Shown in pieces: positions 35,832-44,969 of a DNA stretch of 64,000 bases. Position 1 is the stretch's first letter. The number at the start of each line of letters is the position of its first letter. This stretch comes from Mucilaginibacter conchicola (GTDB lineage: Bacteria > Bacteroidota > Bacteroidia > Sphingobacteriales > Sphingobacteriaceae). The notes beneath the pieces are model-generated. The model had not been told where the DNA came from. It saw only the letters and a list, made by a program, of their open reading frames with translations, and did no database searches. The DNA is taken from the NCBI RefSeq assembly GCF_003432115.1, contig NZ_QWDC01000004.1:248765-312764 (forward strand). The letters are read 5' to 3'. Made by a program: the position numbers and the translations under genes.

Positions 35832-35916
35832 CTGCTGTTATAATCAGCAAATGAGGCAGTAGGTACCGTTAAACAATCATCAATTGTTTGTTAGGCTAAT
35901 ATTAACAGGTGGGGGT

Positions 35917-36519
35917 TTAATTAAGGAAGAGTTTAACCGCAATAGCTACCATCAGCATCGGGTTTTCGATGCGTTTAAAGCGATAGTGCAGCTGCTTTAT
36001 GGCGATGGAGATATTGTTCTTAACCGTTTGCTCGGACAGGGAAAGCTTGCCGGCAATCTCTTTTATAGATAGGTGTTCCATACGGCTCAGCGAGAAAGCT
36101 TCGCGGATATTAACCGGCATTTTCTCCACTTCGGTTTGTAGCCATTGGTTGAGTTCGGCATCAATAACCGCATTCTCCGGCGAGGCCGTTGTGAATGATT
36201 CGCGCTCCTGCAAAACTTCTTCTACTTCTACAATTGCCTTGCTGCCAGCTATGTAATGGTCAATTACTTTAAATTTGGCGGCCTTGTACAGGTAAGGCTC
36301 AAAGCTATCGGTTATCACAAGGTTGGCGCGGTTGTTCCAAACGGATAGAAAAATATCCTGCACAAATTCTTCTGATGCCTCAGCCGATCGGGTCTTACCT
36401 AAAATGTAGCGGAAGATCTTTTTGTCGTACCGTTTCATCAATGCAAGTAAGGCAAGCTGGTCATCAGCCTGCATCTGTTGCAGTAATTCAGCGTCGGGTG
36501 TAAGCCTTCGGGTAGACAT
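35917..36519 (-). CDS. ECF sigma-70 factor
   Basis: A 200-residue sigma factor. Region 2 is ALMKRYDKKIFRYILGKTRSAEASEEFVQDIFLSVWNNR. Region 4 is LNQWLQTEVEKMPVNIREAFSLSRMEHLSIKEIAGKLSLSEQTVKNNISIAIKQL, with a complete HTH. It pairs with the FecR protein to drive the susC-susD-phosphatase unit when the substrate is present. Start at ATG 36519, consistent with other members (MSTRRLTPDAELL). Confidence 0.93.
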   Translation of the reverse strand: MSTRRLTPDAELLQQMQADDQLALLALMKRYDKKIFRYILGKTRSAEASEEFVQDIFLSVWNNRANLVITDSFEPYLYKAAKFKVIDHYIAGSKAIVEVEEVLQERESFTTASPENAVIDAELNQWLQTEVEKMPVNIREAFSLSRMEHLSIKEIAGKLSLSEQTVKNNISIAIKQLHYRFKRIENPMLMVAIAVKLFLN

Positions 36520-36621
36520 ACTGCAAACTTATCCCACGCCCTTTAAGTAATTGTTAGCTTATAATGAAAGGAAAAACAAATGCTTAAAAATGACAAAAGT
36601 GTATAATGCCGGAAAACGCCG

Positions 36622-37041
36622 GGTGGGTAGCTCCTACGAAGCAAAATAGCGTTGATGTAATTTTCTACAAAGCGGTAGCCCCGATGGGGCATTGAAAAGC
36701 ACATTTATGCTTTTTAATCTGATTGTCTTCCGAAGCCGTTGTTGGTGAGAACACCAACAACGGCAGAGAATAAGGACCTTGTCCTGTAGGGACTACCGCT
36801 TTGTAGAAATAATCGAATGGAAGATTTTGCTCCGTAGGAGCTACCCATAGCCGTTACCTCGAAGCCGTTGTTGGTGTTGTCACCAACAACTCTTTATTGA
36901 AGCGTTTACTTTGCATGTGGCTTGTTGGTGACAACACCAACAAGGGCGAGGAAAAATTATAACATGATGATGTCCCGTAGGGACAACCGCTTTGTAGATT
37001 ATAACCCGTTAGGAGATTTTGCTCCGTAGGAGCTACCCATC
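36622..37041. repeat. Nested palindromic repeat element (one full and one partial unit)
   Basis: This fills most of the gene-free stretch 36520-37044. Outer arms are GGTAGCTCCTACG (36626-36638) and CGTAGGAGCTACC (36833-36845), middle arms CTACAAAGCGGTAG (36665-36678) and CTACCGCTTTGTAG (36793-36806). The centre is CCGTTGTTGGTG/CACCAACAACGG (36737-36764). A second, partial unit repeats the centre twice (36865-36890, 36921-36944), then the middle arm (36984-36998) and the outer arm (37024-37036). It abuts the stop of the next leftward gene. Confidence 0.75.
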
Positions 37042-37044
37042 AGG

Positions 37045-37392
37045 CTATCTCTCTATCACAAATGCCTTCAACTCGGCCAGTTTGCCATCCCGCAATAGCC
37101 ACACATCACAATAATCATAACTGATCATTTTGCCTTCCTTATTTTTCATGCTGATTTGGCCGATGGCAGTCACATAGTCGCCTTCGGCAATAATGGTCTC
37201 AATATCAAAAATCGGCGGTTCAATGTAGGCTTTGGCCATGTATTGCTTCACGGCTTCTTTGCCGTGCAATACCTGGTCGCCTATAAAGTTCCATTCGGTA
37301 TCATCGGTACAATAGTTAAGGAACGATTCATAATCGCCTTTAGCTACAAATTCGTTTGCGGTTTGGAGTATGGTTTTATTGTTTGCGCTCAT
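37045..37392 (-). CDS. SnoaL/NTF2-like protein
   Basis: A 115-residue soluble alpha+beta-barrel protein: FVAKGDYESFLNYCTDDTEWNFIGDQVLHGKEAVKQYM and YDYCDVWLLRDGKLAELKAFVIER are the usual SnoaL-like blocks. Family members include isomerases, hydrolases and ligand-binding proteins, so no activity can be assigned. It lies 39 bases after the AraC regulator on the same strand and may be co-transcribed with it. Confidence 0.8.
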   Translation of the reverse strand: MSANNKTILQTANEFVAKGDYESFLNYCTDDTEWNFIGDQVLHGKEAVKQYMAKAYIEPPIFDIETIIAEGDYVTAIGQISMKNKEGKMISYDYCDVWLLRDGKLAELKAFVIER

Positions 37393-37431
37393 TTATGGAT
37401 AACAAGCACGAGGCCGAAATGTGTAGCACTA

Positions 37432-38238
37432 TTAAATATTGGCCATAAATTCTGACGGGCGCATGTGCATCATCTGCTGAAAAGTAGCGCTAAAGGCCGA
37501 TAGGCTTTGGTAGCCGGTTTCATAAGCTATCTCCGTAAGGTTAGCACGGGTGTGCAGCATTAGTTCGGTGCCTTTAATAATGCGGCGCTGTTTAAGATAT
37601 TGCAGGAAAGAAATGCTCAGCTCTGCCTGGAACAAGCGCGATACCGTACGCTCGCTCATATTAAAATGTTTGCTTACATCGGCCAGTGAGAGTGGCTGCG
37701 ATATATGGTCTGATATGTAGTCAATGATAGGGCGCAACCTTTCGTTCTGGCTGGTGGGGACAACAAATGGTAAGGGTATTTTGCTGATGCGGGGCAGCAT
37801 GTTTTTTAAGCTGCTTAGAAACTGAAACTCCTCAGATCCCGGAAAAGCCTCTGTAGCAAAACTTGCCGTGTATACGATCATTTCGTGAAGCAGGCGGTTT
37901 ACCGGGTAAATGCCCATTTTGGTATAAAACGGGTCTTTATTATCATCGTGGCTATAGAAATATATGCTGCGTACATCGGTGGCAATATGACGTATCCTTA
38001 ATTGATGGATCTGGCCTTTTGGTATCCAGATATAATGCCGTGCCGGTATCACAAAGGTTTTATCAACCAGGTGCACGTAGGCTATACCGCCTTCAACGTA
38101 AGTAAGCTGTCCTTTCAGATGTTGATGCACGGGCAATTTCCTCTCTCCTTTTTCATGCAGCACGCATACCGCCTTTGGGTGGCGGTCTATCAAATCTAAA
38201 GAGGCTAAATCAAAATCTGTTGCTTTGTCTGGTTTCAT
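37432..38238 (-). CDS. AraC-family transcriptional regulator
   Basis: A 268-residue regulator. The N-terminal half is a cupin-like sensor (LPVHQHLKGQLTYVEGGIAYVHL, IPARHYIWIPKGQIHQL). The C-terminal 100 residues hold two HTH units (LSLADVSKHFNMSERTVSRLFQAELSISFLQYL and NLTEIAYETGYQSLSAFSATFQQMMHMRPSEF). It diverges from the efflux operon with 60 bases between the start codons, so it very likely controls that operon. Confidence 0.9.
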   Translation of the reverse strand: MKPDKATDFDLASLDLIDRHPKAVCVLHEKGERKLPVHQHLKGQLTYVEGGIAYVHLVDKTFVIPARHYIWIPKGQIHQLRIRHIATDVRSIYFYSHDDNKDPFYTKMGIYPVNRLLHEMIVYTASFATEAFPGSEEFQFLSSLKNMLPRISKIPLPFVVPTSQNERLRPIIDYISDHISQPLSLADVSKHFNMSERTVSRLFQAELSISFLQYLKQRRIIKGTELMLHTRANLTEIAYETGYQSLSAFSATFQQMMHMRPSEFMANI

Positions 38239-38298
38239 CTAATTATTGGCAAGTTACATCAAATTTTGCATCGCGCCAAGCCCGACATTTGTGGCATA

Positions 38299-39630
38299 AT
38301 GAATCACAGGAGATATTACATCGCAGCCACACTGGCGCTGCTATTTTTAAACCGGGCCGCCCTCGCCCAAAACACCACAACCGGGGAACAGCAACTTAGC
38401 CTTACCGACGTTTGGGAAAAGGCAGTTGCCAACAATAAACAACTACACATTAAACAACTGCAGGTACAAACTGCGCAGGAAGAAGTTAAGGATGCCAAAG
38501 CCGAGCGCCTGCCCGAGATAAACGTAGGTGCCGAATACGCGCGTGTAAGCAATATGCCCGTTTTTGAGAATGGGTTGTTTGGCACGCCATCGCAATTTCC
38601 GGTGCTGCACTCCACCTACGGCGGTGATGCGGATGCTTATTTGAATATTTACAACGGCGGGCGCACCAATTTGAACATTGCACAAAAGAAAACGCTTGCT
38701 AACGTGCAGCAGATCAGAATGGCGCAAACCACATCGCAGGTGAAACTGCAGGCGGCTATGCTGTATTTGCAATTGCAAAAGAGTATTGTTTTTAGGCAGC
38801 TGTTACTGAGCGATATCGCCTTCCAGGAAAAGCAACTGCAAAAAATAGAGCAACTGCGTAAGAATGGCGTGGTGCTTAAAAGCGATGTGTTAAGGGCGCA
38901 ATTGCAACTATCAAAACAGAAACTATCGCTTAATACCATTGATAACGACATCGCAATAGCTAACCAGCAACTGGATGTTACCATGGGCGAACCTGACGAC
39001 ATCAGGATAAAGCCCGATACCGCCGTTGCTGTTGATACCGCCGGACTTAAAAGTTACAACGATTATTTATCTGATGCTTATCAACATGCGTTTGCCGGCA
39101 AAATATCTGAAGGGGAAACTCAATTGCGCGAGTTGCAGCTAAAATCGGCCAAAGGCAAAAATATGCCCAAGGTTGGCTTGTTTGCCAATTATAAACTGAG
39201 CTATCCGCAGATCATGTTTTACCCATACTCACCTTATTTTTATGGATTAGGGTTAGCTGGGGTAAGGGCTACCTTCTCAATCTCGGGCTTGTACATTAAC
39301 AGGCACAAAATAAAAGTAGCTGAGTTAGAATTAAAAACACAGGAAACCGAGCACTCGGATGTGCAGGATAATATAAGGCTGAGTGTCAACAACGCGTACC
39401 TGCGCCTGCAAGAAGCTCGGCACAAGGTTGAGGTGGCACGAACCAATGTAAAACAGGCCCGGGAAAATTCGCGCATTGTAAACAATACTTACTTCAACCA
39501 AACCTCATTAATTACCGATCTGCTTGATGCCAACAACGCTTTGCTGCAAACGCGCTTTGAGCTGGCTGCCGCACAAATAGCTGTACAAGCACAATATTTT
39601 CAATTACAAAACGCCATAGGAAACTTATAA
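38299..39630 (+). CDS. TolC-family outer-membrane efflux protein
   Basis: A 443-residue exported protein (MNHRRYYIAATLALLFLNRAALAQ signal peptide) with two long helical coiled-coil halves typical of OEP/TolC (ANNKQLHIKQLQVQTAQEEVKDAKAERLPEINVGAEY and later NAYLRLQEARHKVEVARTNVKQARENSRIVNNTYFNQTSLITDLLDANNALLQ). The ATG at 38299 is preferred over an upstream TTG at 38266. It is the first gene of the efflux operon; the next gene begins 1 base after its stop. Confidence 0.9.
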   Translation: MNHRRYYIAATLALLFLNRAALAQNTTTGEQQLSLTDVWEKAVANNKQLHIKQLQVQTAQEEVKDAKAERLPEINVGAEYARVSNMPVFENGLFGTPSQFPVLHSTYGGDADAYLNIYNGGRTNLNIAQKKTLANVQQIRMAQTTSQVKLQAAMLYLQLQKSIVFRQLLLSDIAFQEKQLQKIEQLRKNGVVLKSDVLRAQLQLSKQKLSLNTIDNDIAIANQQLDVTMGEPDDIRIKPDTAVAVDTAGLKSYNDYLSDAYQHAFAGKISEGETQLRELQLKSAKGKNMPKVGLFANYKLSYPQIMFYPYSPYFYGLGLAGVRATFSISGLYINRHKIKVAELELKTQETEHSDVQDNIRLSVNNAYLRLQEARHKVEVARTNVKQARENSRIVNNTYFNQTSLITDLLDANNALLQTRFELAAAQIAVQAQYFQLQNAIGNL

Positions 39631-39631
39631 C

Positions 39632-40702
39632 ATGAATACCTCTATCACCATAAATAAAACAGATAAGATCATCACGCGCGTATCGGGTATCATCGCGCTT
39701 TTAATATTGTGCGCCCTGATGGTTTGGGGCGCTATATACAGCTATCAAACTTACCGTAACGAAGAAACTAACGATGCGCAGGTGCAGGAATATATTAACC
39801 CGGTAACATCACGGGTAGGCGGCTACATCAATAAGATCTATTACGAAGAGAACCAGGATGTTAAGAGAGGCGATACCCTGTTGGTTATCGATAACAGCGA
39901 ATACCAGTTGCAACAGCAGGAAGCACAATCTGCTCTGGCTAATTCAAAAGCGCAATTGAACGTTTTAGGAAGCAACGAGCAAACCACCCAAAAGCTGGCT
40001 GACGTAAGTAAAACCGCCATTGCCGCTGCAAAAGCAAGACTACTTAATAAGCAACAAGAGTATGCGCGTTATAAAAAACTATTCGAGGCAGAATCTGCCA
40101 CGCGCCAGCAATTGGAAAATATAGAAGCTGCTCTGGCTGTAGCAAAATCTGACTATGAGGCCTCATTACAAAGCTACCAGTCATCACTATCAAAAATTAA
40201 CGATGTGAGCGCACAGCGTGCCGTGCTTAATGCCGATATAAAACGGAAGGAGGCATTATTGAACCGTGCGGGGCTGGATATGGGCTACACTGTAATAAAA
40301 GCGCCTTACAATGGAAAAATGGGCCGCCGCACGGTGCAGGAAGGACAATCTATCCAAGCAGGGCAAACGCTGGCTTTTATTGTAGATCGCAGCTCTGGCA
40401 AGTGGGTGGTAGCCAATTTCAAAGAGACCCAGTTAGCCGATATGCGCGAGGGCGATATAGCCGAGATACATGCCGATGCTTACCCTAATAAAATGTTTAA
40501 AGGTGAGATAGTTTCCATTGCGGGGGCGACAGGTTCAAGTTTTTCGCTGCTACCGCCTGATAATAGCTCGGGTAATTTTGTTAAGATAGTGCAGCGTGTA
40601 CCAGTGCGTATCCGCTTAACCCAAGCTGCTGATCTGATTCAGCCCCTGCGTGCCGGCATGAATGTGAGTGTTGTTATCCCCAAAGACCATGGCCGCAACT
40701 GA
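39632..40702 (+). CDS. HlyD/EmrA-family membrane fusion protein
   Basis: A 356-residue periplasmic adaptor with one N-terminal membrane helix (VSGIIALLILCALMVWGAIYSYQ). Lipoyl-like half-motifs (VGGYINKIYYEENQDVKRGDTLLVID and VIKAPYNGKMGRRTVQEGQSIQAGQTLAFIV) flank a coiled coil at about residues 95-200. It links the inner-membrane MFS pump to the TolC-like duct. Its 3' end overlaps the pump gene by 14 bases. Confidence 0.92.
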   Translation: MNTSITINKTDKIITRVSGIIALLILCALMVWGAIYSYQTYRNEETNDAQVQEYINPVTSRVGGYINKIYYEENQDVKRGDTLLVIDNSEYQLQQQEAQSALANSKAQLNVLGSNEQTTQKLADVSKTAIAAAKARLLNKQQEYARYKKLFEAESATRQQLENIEAALAVAKSDYEASLQSYQSSLSKINDVSAQRAVLNADIKRKEALLNRAGLDMGYTVIKAPYNGKMGRRTVQEGQSIQAGQTLAFIVDRSSGKWVVANFKETQLADMREGDIAEIHADAYPNKMFKGEIVSIAGATGSSFSLLPPDNSSGNFVKIVQRVPVRIRLTQAADLIQPLRAGMNVSVVIPKDHGRN

Positions 40703-42287
40703 TCAACAAATATTTAAAAGCTGGATGCCCGAGTGGGGGATCCGTATAATCATGTTCCTGGTGGCATTCCCGTCGTTGGGCTTGTTTGCCTTATCAATGG
40801 CTAACGGCAGCGCGGCGGCAGGTTATTACGGCATTGAGCCGCAGGATGTGCAGTATTCCATGATCGTGTTTTATGCGGCGGTGGTGAGCTTTTATAGTTT
40901 CGAGGTGAGATTGTTCCGCTTTATCAGTATCAAAAATTATCTGGTGCTGAGTACTGCGCTAACCATCATCACTTCGTACATCTGTTACTCTACACAAAAC
41001 CTGGTAGTGCTTTTGATCTTTCGCTTTATACAGGGAATGGGGAGTTGTGCGGCTACCAGTATTTGCATTACCCTGATATTTGATCGACTTAAAACTGAGC
41101 GTGCAAGGGAAATTGGCTATTCGGTTTTCTACGGCATATTGCTGGTTATCTCTCAAATGATGACGCTGGTAACCGCGCCGCTTACTGATGCATTTGACTA
41201 TAATACGCTATACAAAGTAATTATCTATGCCTACCTGCCGGGAACGATATTGCTTTACCTCATCCTCAATAATGTAAGAGTAAATAAACGTATGCCATTG
41301 TATCAGTTAGATTGGGCAAGTTTTTTGCTTTACGCCCTTGCTGCCCTGTCACTGGGTTATGTGCTCATTTACGGGCAGCAGAAATATTGGTTTGCTGATA
41401 GTAGCATCCGTTTTGCCGCCGCGGGTTTTGTTTTGTTGCTGATAATTTATGCCTTACGGCAAATAGCTTTAAGGCGGCCTTACTTGTCGCTACATGTGTT
41501 TAAGTACCGCAATTATTGTGTAGGGGCTTTGCTGCTGTTTGCATTGTATATGTGCCGTGGCTCGCTTAATGTTACCAATACTTACCTATCAGTAGTGCTT
41601 GGCTTGGATCAATGGAACCTGGGCATCATTATGCTGGCAAATGTGAGTGGCATTATTGCAGGTGTTATCATATCATCGCGTTTAACCATCATGAAACGGC
41701 CCATCCGTTTTACCTGGATGTGCGGTTTTATGCTGCTGCTGATATTCCATGGCTGGATGACCTTCCTGTTTGCTGCACAGGCAGATCAGGATGATTTTAT
41801 TATCCCGCTGATAGTACACGGCATGGGTGCAGGTATGCTGATGGTGCCGGTTATATTGTTTATGATATCATCGGTGCCGCCAACCCTGAGTCAGTCGGCG
41901 TCGGGAGTAGGTGTGCTGGTGAGATTTTTTAGTTTTTGTACCAGCATAGCCTGTATCAATGCTTATTCGGATTATAGCAAGAACCAACACTATAATCGCT
42001 CGCTCAATCTGTTGGGCACTGATAATATGATACTCACTCAACGCCTTGCTTCCTATGCCGCCGGATTGGAATCAAAAGGAATGGCAAAAGATGCAGCAGC
42101 AAAAGTATCAAATGCACTATTGGCTAAAAATGTAAGCATGCAATCGCAGGTGCGGCTATCCATAGAGTATTACCAGTGGGTATGCGTGTTTTTATTGGTT
42201 GTACTGATATTGATAGCACTGTACCCTTATGTAAAGAAAACCATCATAGATACCCATAAGAGCAAACCATCTGCCGTGGGTATTTAA
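40689..42287 (+). CDS. MFS drug-efflux transporter, EmrB/DHA2-like
   Basis: A 532-residue inner-membrane protein with about 14 helices, as in the DHA2 subfamily. IQGMGSCAATSICITLIFDRLKTERAREIGYSVFYG and the late GMGAGMLMVPVILFMISSVPPTLSQSASGVGVLVRFFSFCTS segment fit the family. The start MAATDQQIFKSW at 40689 is preferred over 40668. It is the last gene of the TolC-HlyD-MFS operon and probably exports toxic hydrophobic compounds under the AraC regulator. A terminator follows. Confidence 0.88.
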   Translation: MAATDQQIFKSWMPEWGIRIIMFLVAFPSLGLFALSMANGSAAAGYYGIEPQDVQYSMIVFYAAVVSFYSFEVRLFRFISIKNYLVLSTALTIITSYICYSTQNLVVLLIFRFIQGMGSCAATSICITLIFDRLKTERAREIGYSVFYGILLVISQMMTLVTAPLTDAFDYNTLYKVIIYAYLPGTILLYLILNNVRVNKRMPLYQLDWASFLLYALAALSLGYVLIYGQQKYWFADSSIRFAAAGFVLLLIIYALRQIALRRPYLSLHVFKYRNYCVGALLLFALYMCRGSLNVTNTYLSVVLGLDQWNLGIIMLANVSGIIAGVIISSRLTIMKRPIRFTWMCGFMLLLIFHGWMTFLFAAQADQDDFIIPLIVHGMGAGMLMVPVILFMISSVPPTLSQSASGVGVLVRFFSFCTSIACINAYSDYSKNQHYNRSLNLLGTDNMILTQRLASYAAGLESKGMAKDAAAKVSNALLAKNVSMQSQVRLSIEYYQWVCVFLLVVLILIALYPYVKKTIIDTHKSKPSAVGI

Positions 42288-42319
42288 CAAGATGGCAATT
42301 ATATCAACCTATATTAACG

Positions 42320-42354
42320 AAGAAAGCCGGCGCTTAAAGCACCGGCTTTCTTAT
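42320..42354. terminator. Intrinsic terminator of the efflux operon
   Basis: AAGAAAGCCGG (42320-42330) and CCGGCTTTCTT (42342-42352), followed by ATTTG. Its A/T tails also suit the leftward gene that ends at 42368. Confidence 0.85.
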
Positions 42355-42367
42355 TTGAATGTTTTGT

Positions 42368-43219
42368 TTAGCGGCATTTGCTTACCCATGCATCCAGATC
42401 CCGTTTTTTAAAGATTGCGGTATAGCCCAGCTTAGCAGCCTCAGGGCAATATTTGTTATCAAAGGTGCTTTGTGATGTTACATCGGTGTACTCAACTGCA
42501 AACACCGGTTTGTTAAGTTTGATGTAAGATTGTAACTGCAATTGCCAACCTTGTTTAAAAGCGTCTTCAGTAAGTGCCCAGTCAAATTTGGCGGCATAAT
42601 CAGCAGAAACTTCGGGAATGTTCTTTTGGCCTATGCCCAGGCCGTTTTCATGGGCAAGGGTTATCAGGTAATCCATATAATTGCGGGCATCCTGTTCTGT
42701 AAGCGGAAAACCCGTTGTGTTGGTATAGCCATCTAAGTTATCGGGCTCAATGGCATCAAATTTTTTCGCGAGTATCATATTGATGCGCGAATTGAGCCAT
42801 GGTTTTATTTTATCCAGTTGCCTTATGTCTATCCATTTTTCGTGCGGCCACTCTGTATATTTTTTGCCAAGTACTTCGGCAGGTAATAAGGAGCCATCAG
42901 GACGATCATCTTCCAAAGTCCCTACAGACAGATAGGCTATAACCTTTTTGCCTTTGGCATGTAACGCTGCCACGGTCTCGGCAGATGTTGTGAAAGCGTC
43001 AACATCAACTACATCACCGCTGAAGCTTGCGTTGGCGGTAATGTCATCCAGTTCCCAATCAAAACTTACCCCGGCTTTAGGTTGCCACCAGGATGTTTTG
43101 CCACCGGGCGGGGTAGAAGGATCATTAGGGTTAGGGCTTTCATCAGCGTTTGAATTTTTCTTACAGGTGGTGAATGTTAAAAGGGCTATTACAATTACAG
43201 CGAGGCGGAAATTAAACAT
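42368..43219 (-). CDS. GH114-like (endo-alpha-1,4-polygalactosaminidase family) lipoprotein
   Basis: A 283-residue lipoprotein (MFNFRLAVIVIALLTFTTCKK, lipobox Cys19), then a Pro/Asn-rich linker and a TIM-barrel-like domain. Family features seen are AGVSFDWELDD, VDVDAFTTSAETVAALHAKGKKVIAYLSVGTLE, FDAIEPDNLDGYTN and VFAVEYTD, which place acidic residues on strand ends. GH114-type enzymes degrade polygalactosamine-containing exopolysaccharide; whether this one does is not shown. It is a single-gene unit. Confidence 0.8.
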   Translation of the reverse strand: MFNFRLAVIVIALLTFTTCKKNSNADESPNPNDPSTPPGGKTSWWQPKAGVSFDWELDDITANASFSGDVVDVDAFTTSAETVAALHAKGKKVIAYLSVGTLEDDRPDGSLLPAEVLGKKYTEWPHEKWIDIRQLDKIKPWLNSRINMILAKKFDAIEPDNLDGYTNTTGFPLTEQDARNYMDYLITLAHENGLGIGQKNIPEVSADYAAKFDWALTEDAFKQGWQLQLQSYIKLNKPVFAVEYTDVTSQSTFDNKYCPEAAKLGYTAIFKKRDLDAWVSKCR

Positions 43220-43379
43220 GCGAAGGATATTGATTGCCGATATAACGATAGAATAGGGTGAAGTATTGTAACAAATAAGTTACAATTGTGTGAGATGTAT
43301 AACTACACACGTTTTTACACACGGTAATTTTTTATTATAAAAAAAGTAAGTTTATTGGCTGTATTCGCCGTTTGTGAAG

Positions 43380-43463
43380 TGCCCGGAACGAGATTCGAAC
43401 TCGTACATCCTTACGAATGCCACCCCCTCAAGATGGTGCGTCTACCAATTTCGCCACCCGGGC
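43380..43463 (-). tRNA. tRNA-Leu (GAG)
   Basis: An 84-nt class II tRNA read leftward. The acceptor arm is GCCCGGG, the D-loop contains AAATTGGTAGA, the anticodon loop TTGAGGG reads GAG between CCATC and GGTGG, a long variable arm follows, and the T-loop is GTTCGAATC. It lies downstream of the tRNA-Leu (CAG) and is probably co-transcribed with it. Confidence 0.95.
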
Positions 43464-43538
43464 CTGTTTTTAAAAAGTCTCAAGTCGGAAGCGTTTGCCG
43501 GGAGGCTCTTCACTTTCAACTTAAGACTTTAATGGATG

Positions 43539-43622
43539 TGCCCGAAGAGAGACTCGAACTCTCAAGAGACAATTCTCAACGGCTTCTGAGACCGCAACGT
43601 TTACCAATTTCGCCATCCGGGC
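43539..43622 (-). tRNA. tRNA-Leu (CAG)
   Basis: An 84-nt class II tRNA read leftward. The acceptor arm GCCCGGA pairs with TTCGGGC. The anticodon loop CTCAGAA reads CAG, with a long variable arm and T-loop GTTCGAGTC. A TATATTTG promoter box lies 12 bases upstream. Confidence 0.94.
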
Positions 43623-43633
43623 ATTAGAGGGTG

Positions 43634-43641
43634 CAAATATA
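43634..43641 (-). promoter_or_regulatory. -7 box of the tRNA-Leu pair
   Basis: On the minus strand TATATTTG followed by CACC. The same TATATTTGCACC stands before the tRNA-Lys genes, suggesting a shared stable-RNA promoter type. The rest of the 43220-43721 gene-free stretch holds only the tRNAs and AT-rich spacer. Confidence 0.6.
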
Positions 43642-43721
43642 ATTTTTTTAGCTTTTTAACACATATAAATTTAAAATAAACTCTTTTTAACTTAGCTTTC
43701 ACATCAAATGGCTAAAACATC

Positions 43722-44735
43722 ATGCTGAGAATTTATATCGCATTTTTATTTCTGTTTACTGTTTCTGTAACTATTGTAAGCGCCCAAACGGTAGTAAACC
43801 TTTCTCAGGGAAGGAAAACAAGCATAAGAGGGCTGTCTGTCATAAACGATAACACAGCCTGGCTAAGCGGCAGCGGTGGCACTGTAGCCATTACCCATGA
43901 TGGTGGTAAAACCTGGGACTGGCAACAAGTTAAAGGTTTCGAGAAATCAGATTTTAGAGATATTGAAGCTTTTTCTGACAAGGAAGCGGTGATCATTAGC
44001 TCGGGTTCACCGGCCTATATTTTAAAAACTACTGATGGTGGTCAATCATGGGAGAAGAAATTTGAACAGGCTGATACTACCTACTTTTTGGATGCGATGG
44101 ATTTTGAAAACCCTAAGCACGGCTTTGTTTTAGGCGACCCAATTAATGGCAAGTTTCTATTGCTTGAGACGAAAGATGGTGGAAACACCTGGGCACAAGT
44201 GAAGGATGCGCCTAACGCTGTAAAAAATGAAGGGGCTTTTGCGGCAAGCGGTACATGCCTTAGGGTCACAAATAAATATGTAGCTATTGTTACCGGTGGT
44301 AGTGAAAGCAGATTGATTAGTTCGCCACTTAACCGTATCGCATGGGCTTATGAAAGCCTGCCGCTCACTAATGGCGCAGCAAGTATGGGTGCCTTTTCAA
44401 TAGCTTTTGGTAAAAATGAAAAGGTTATAGTAGGCGGTAATTATGCAAAAGATAGGTTGAAAGATTCTGTTGCGTTTGTTATTCAGTTTGGCAAAACTCA
44501 GGTTAAACCCTTTTCTCCGGCAGAAGGCCCCGCAGGTTATCAGTCTGGCGTGGAGCATCTAAGAGAGGGTATTTATCTGTCAACGGGCACATCTGGTACT
44601 AATATCACCACAGATGGTGGTAAAACCTGGAAAAAGATAGATGCCGCCAGTTACAATGTTTGCCGTAAAGCCAAGAACGGTTCGGTAGTATTGTTAGCGG
44701 GCGATAGGGGTAACATTAGCTTATTGAAATTTTAA
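43722..44735 (+). CDS. Exported BNR/Asp-box beta-propeller protein (YCF48-like)
   Basis: A 337-residue exported protein (signal peptide MLRIYIAFLFLFTVSVTIVSAQ). It has at least four Asp-box/BNR turns (THDGGKTW, TTDGGQSW, TKDGGNTW, TTDGGKTW), about 50 residues apart in the first half, indicating a beta-propeller. Such proteins bind sugars or act in complex assembly, and no catalytic set typical of sialidases is visible. Single gene before the tRNA-Lys pair. Confidence 0.82.
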   Translation: MLRIYIAFLFLFTVSVTIVSAQTVVNLSQGRKTSIRGLSVINDNTAWLSGSGGTVAITHDGGKTWDWQQVKGFEKSDFRDIEAFSDKEAVIISSGSPAYILKTTDGGQSWEKKFEQADTTYFLDAMDFENPKHGFVLGDPINGKFLLLETKDGGNTWAQVKDAPNAVKNEGAFAASGTCLRVTNKYVAIVTGGSESRLISSPLNRIAWAYESLPLTNGAASMGAFSIAFGKNEKVIVGGNYAKDRLKDSVAFVIQFGKTQVKPFSPAEGPAGYQSGVEHLREGIYLSTGTSGTNITTDGGKTWKKIDAASYNVCRKAKNGSVVLLAGDRGNISLLKF

Positions 44736-44788
44736 TACTTTGTTTAATAGGGACTTGTTGTAAACTTTACAATTAATTTTAAATAGGG

Positions 44789-44820
44789 CTTGCAGGCAAT
44801 TACAAATAGCCCTATATTTG
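44789..44820 (+). promoter_or_regulatory. Promoter of the tRNA-Lys genes
   Basis: CTTG (44789-44792), 20 bases, then TATATTTG (44813-44820) and CACC: a near-consensus promoter 48 bases before the first tRNA-Lys. Confidence 0.65.
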
Positions 44821-44868
44821 CACCACTTTAACGGAAACGGATAACACTATCTAAAGAAGTTAAAGGAT

Positions 44869-44941
44869 GATTCCGTAGCTCAGCTGGTAGAGCATTACAC
44901 TTTTAATGTAGTGGTCCTGGGTTCGAATCCCAGCGGGATCA
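44869..44941 (+). tRNA. tRNA-Lys (UUU), copy 1
   Basis: A 73-nt tRNA. The acceptor arm GATTCCG pairs with CGGGATC, the anticodon loop CTTTTAA reads TTT, and the T-arm is CTGGG TTCGAAT CCCAG. CCA is not encoded. It is identical over 73 bases to the copy at 45020. Confidence 0.97.
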
Positions 44942-44969
44942 CAAAGACCTCTCAACAGGTCGAAAACTT

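Noticed and set aside
36520..36530. TAAGTTTG beside the ECF sigma start as its promoter
   Set aside because: It lies almost on the start codon and has no -33 element at the proper distance; support is too weak.
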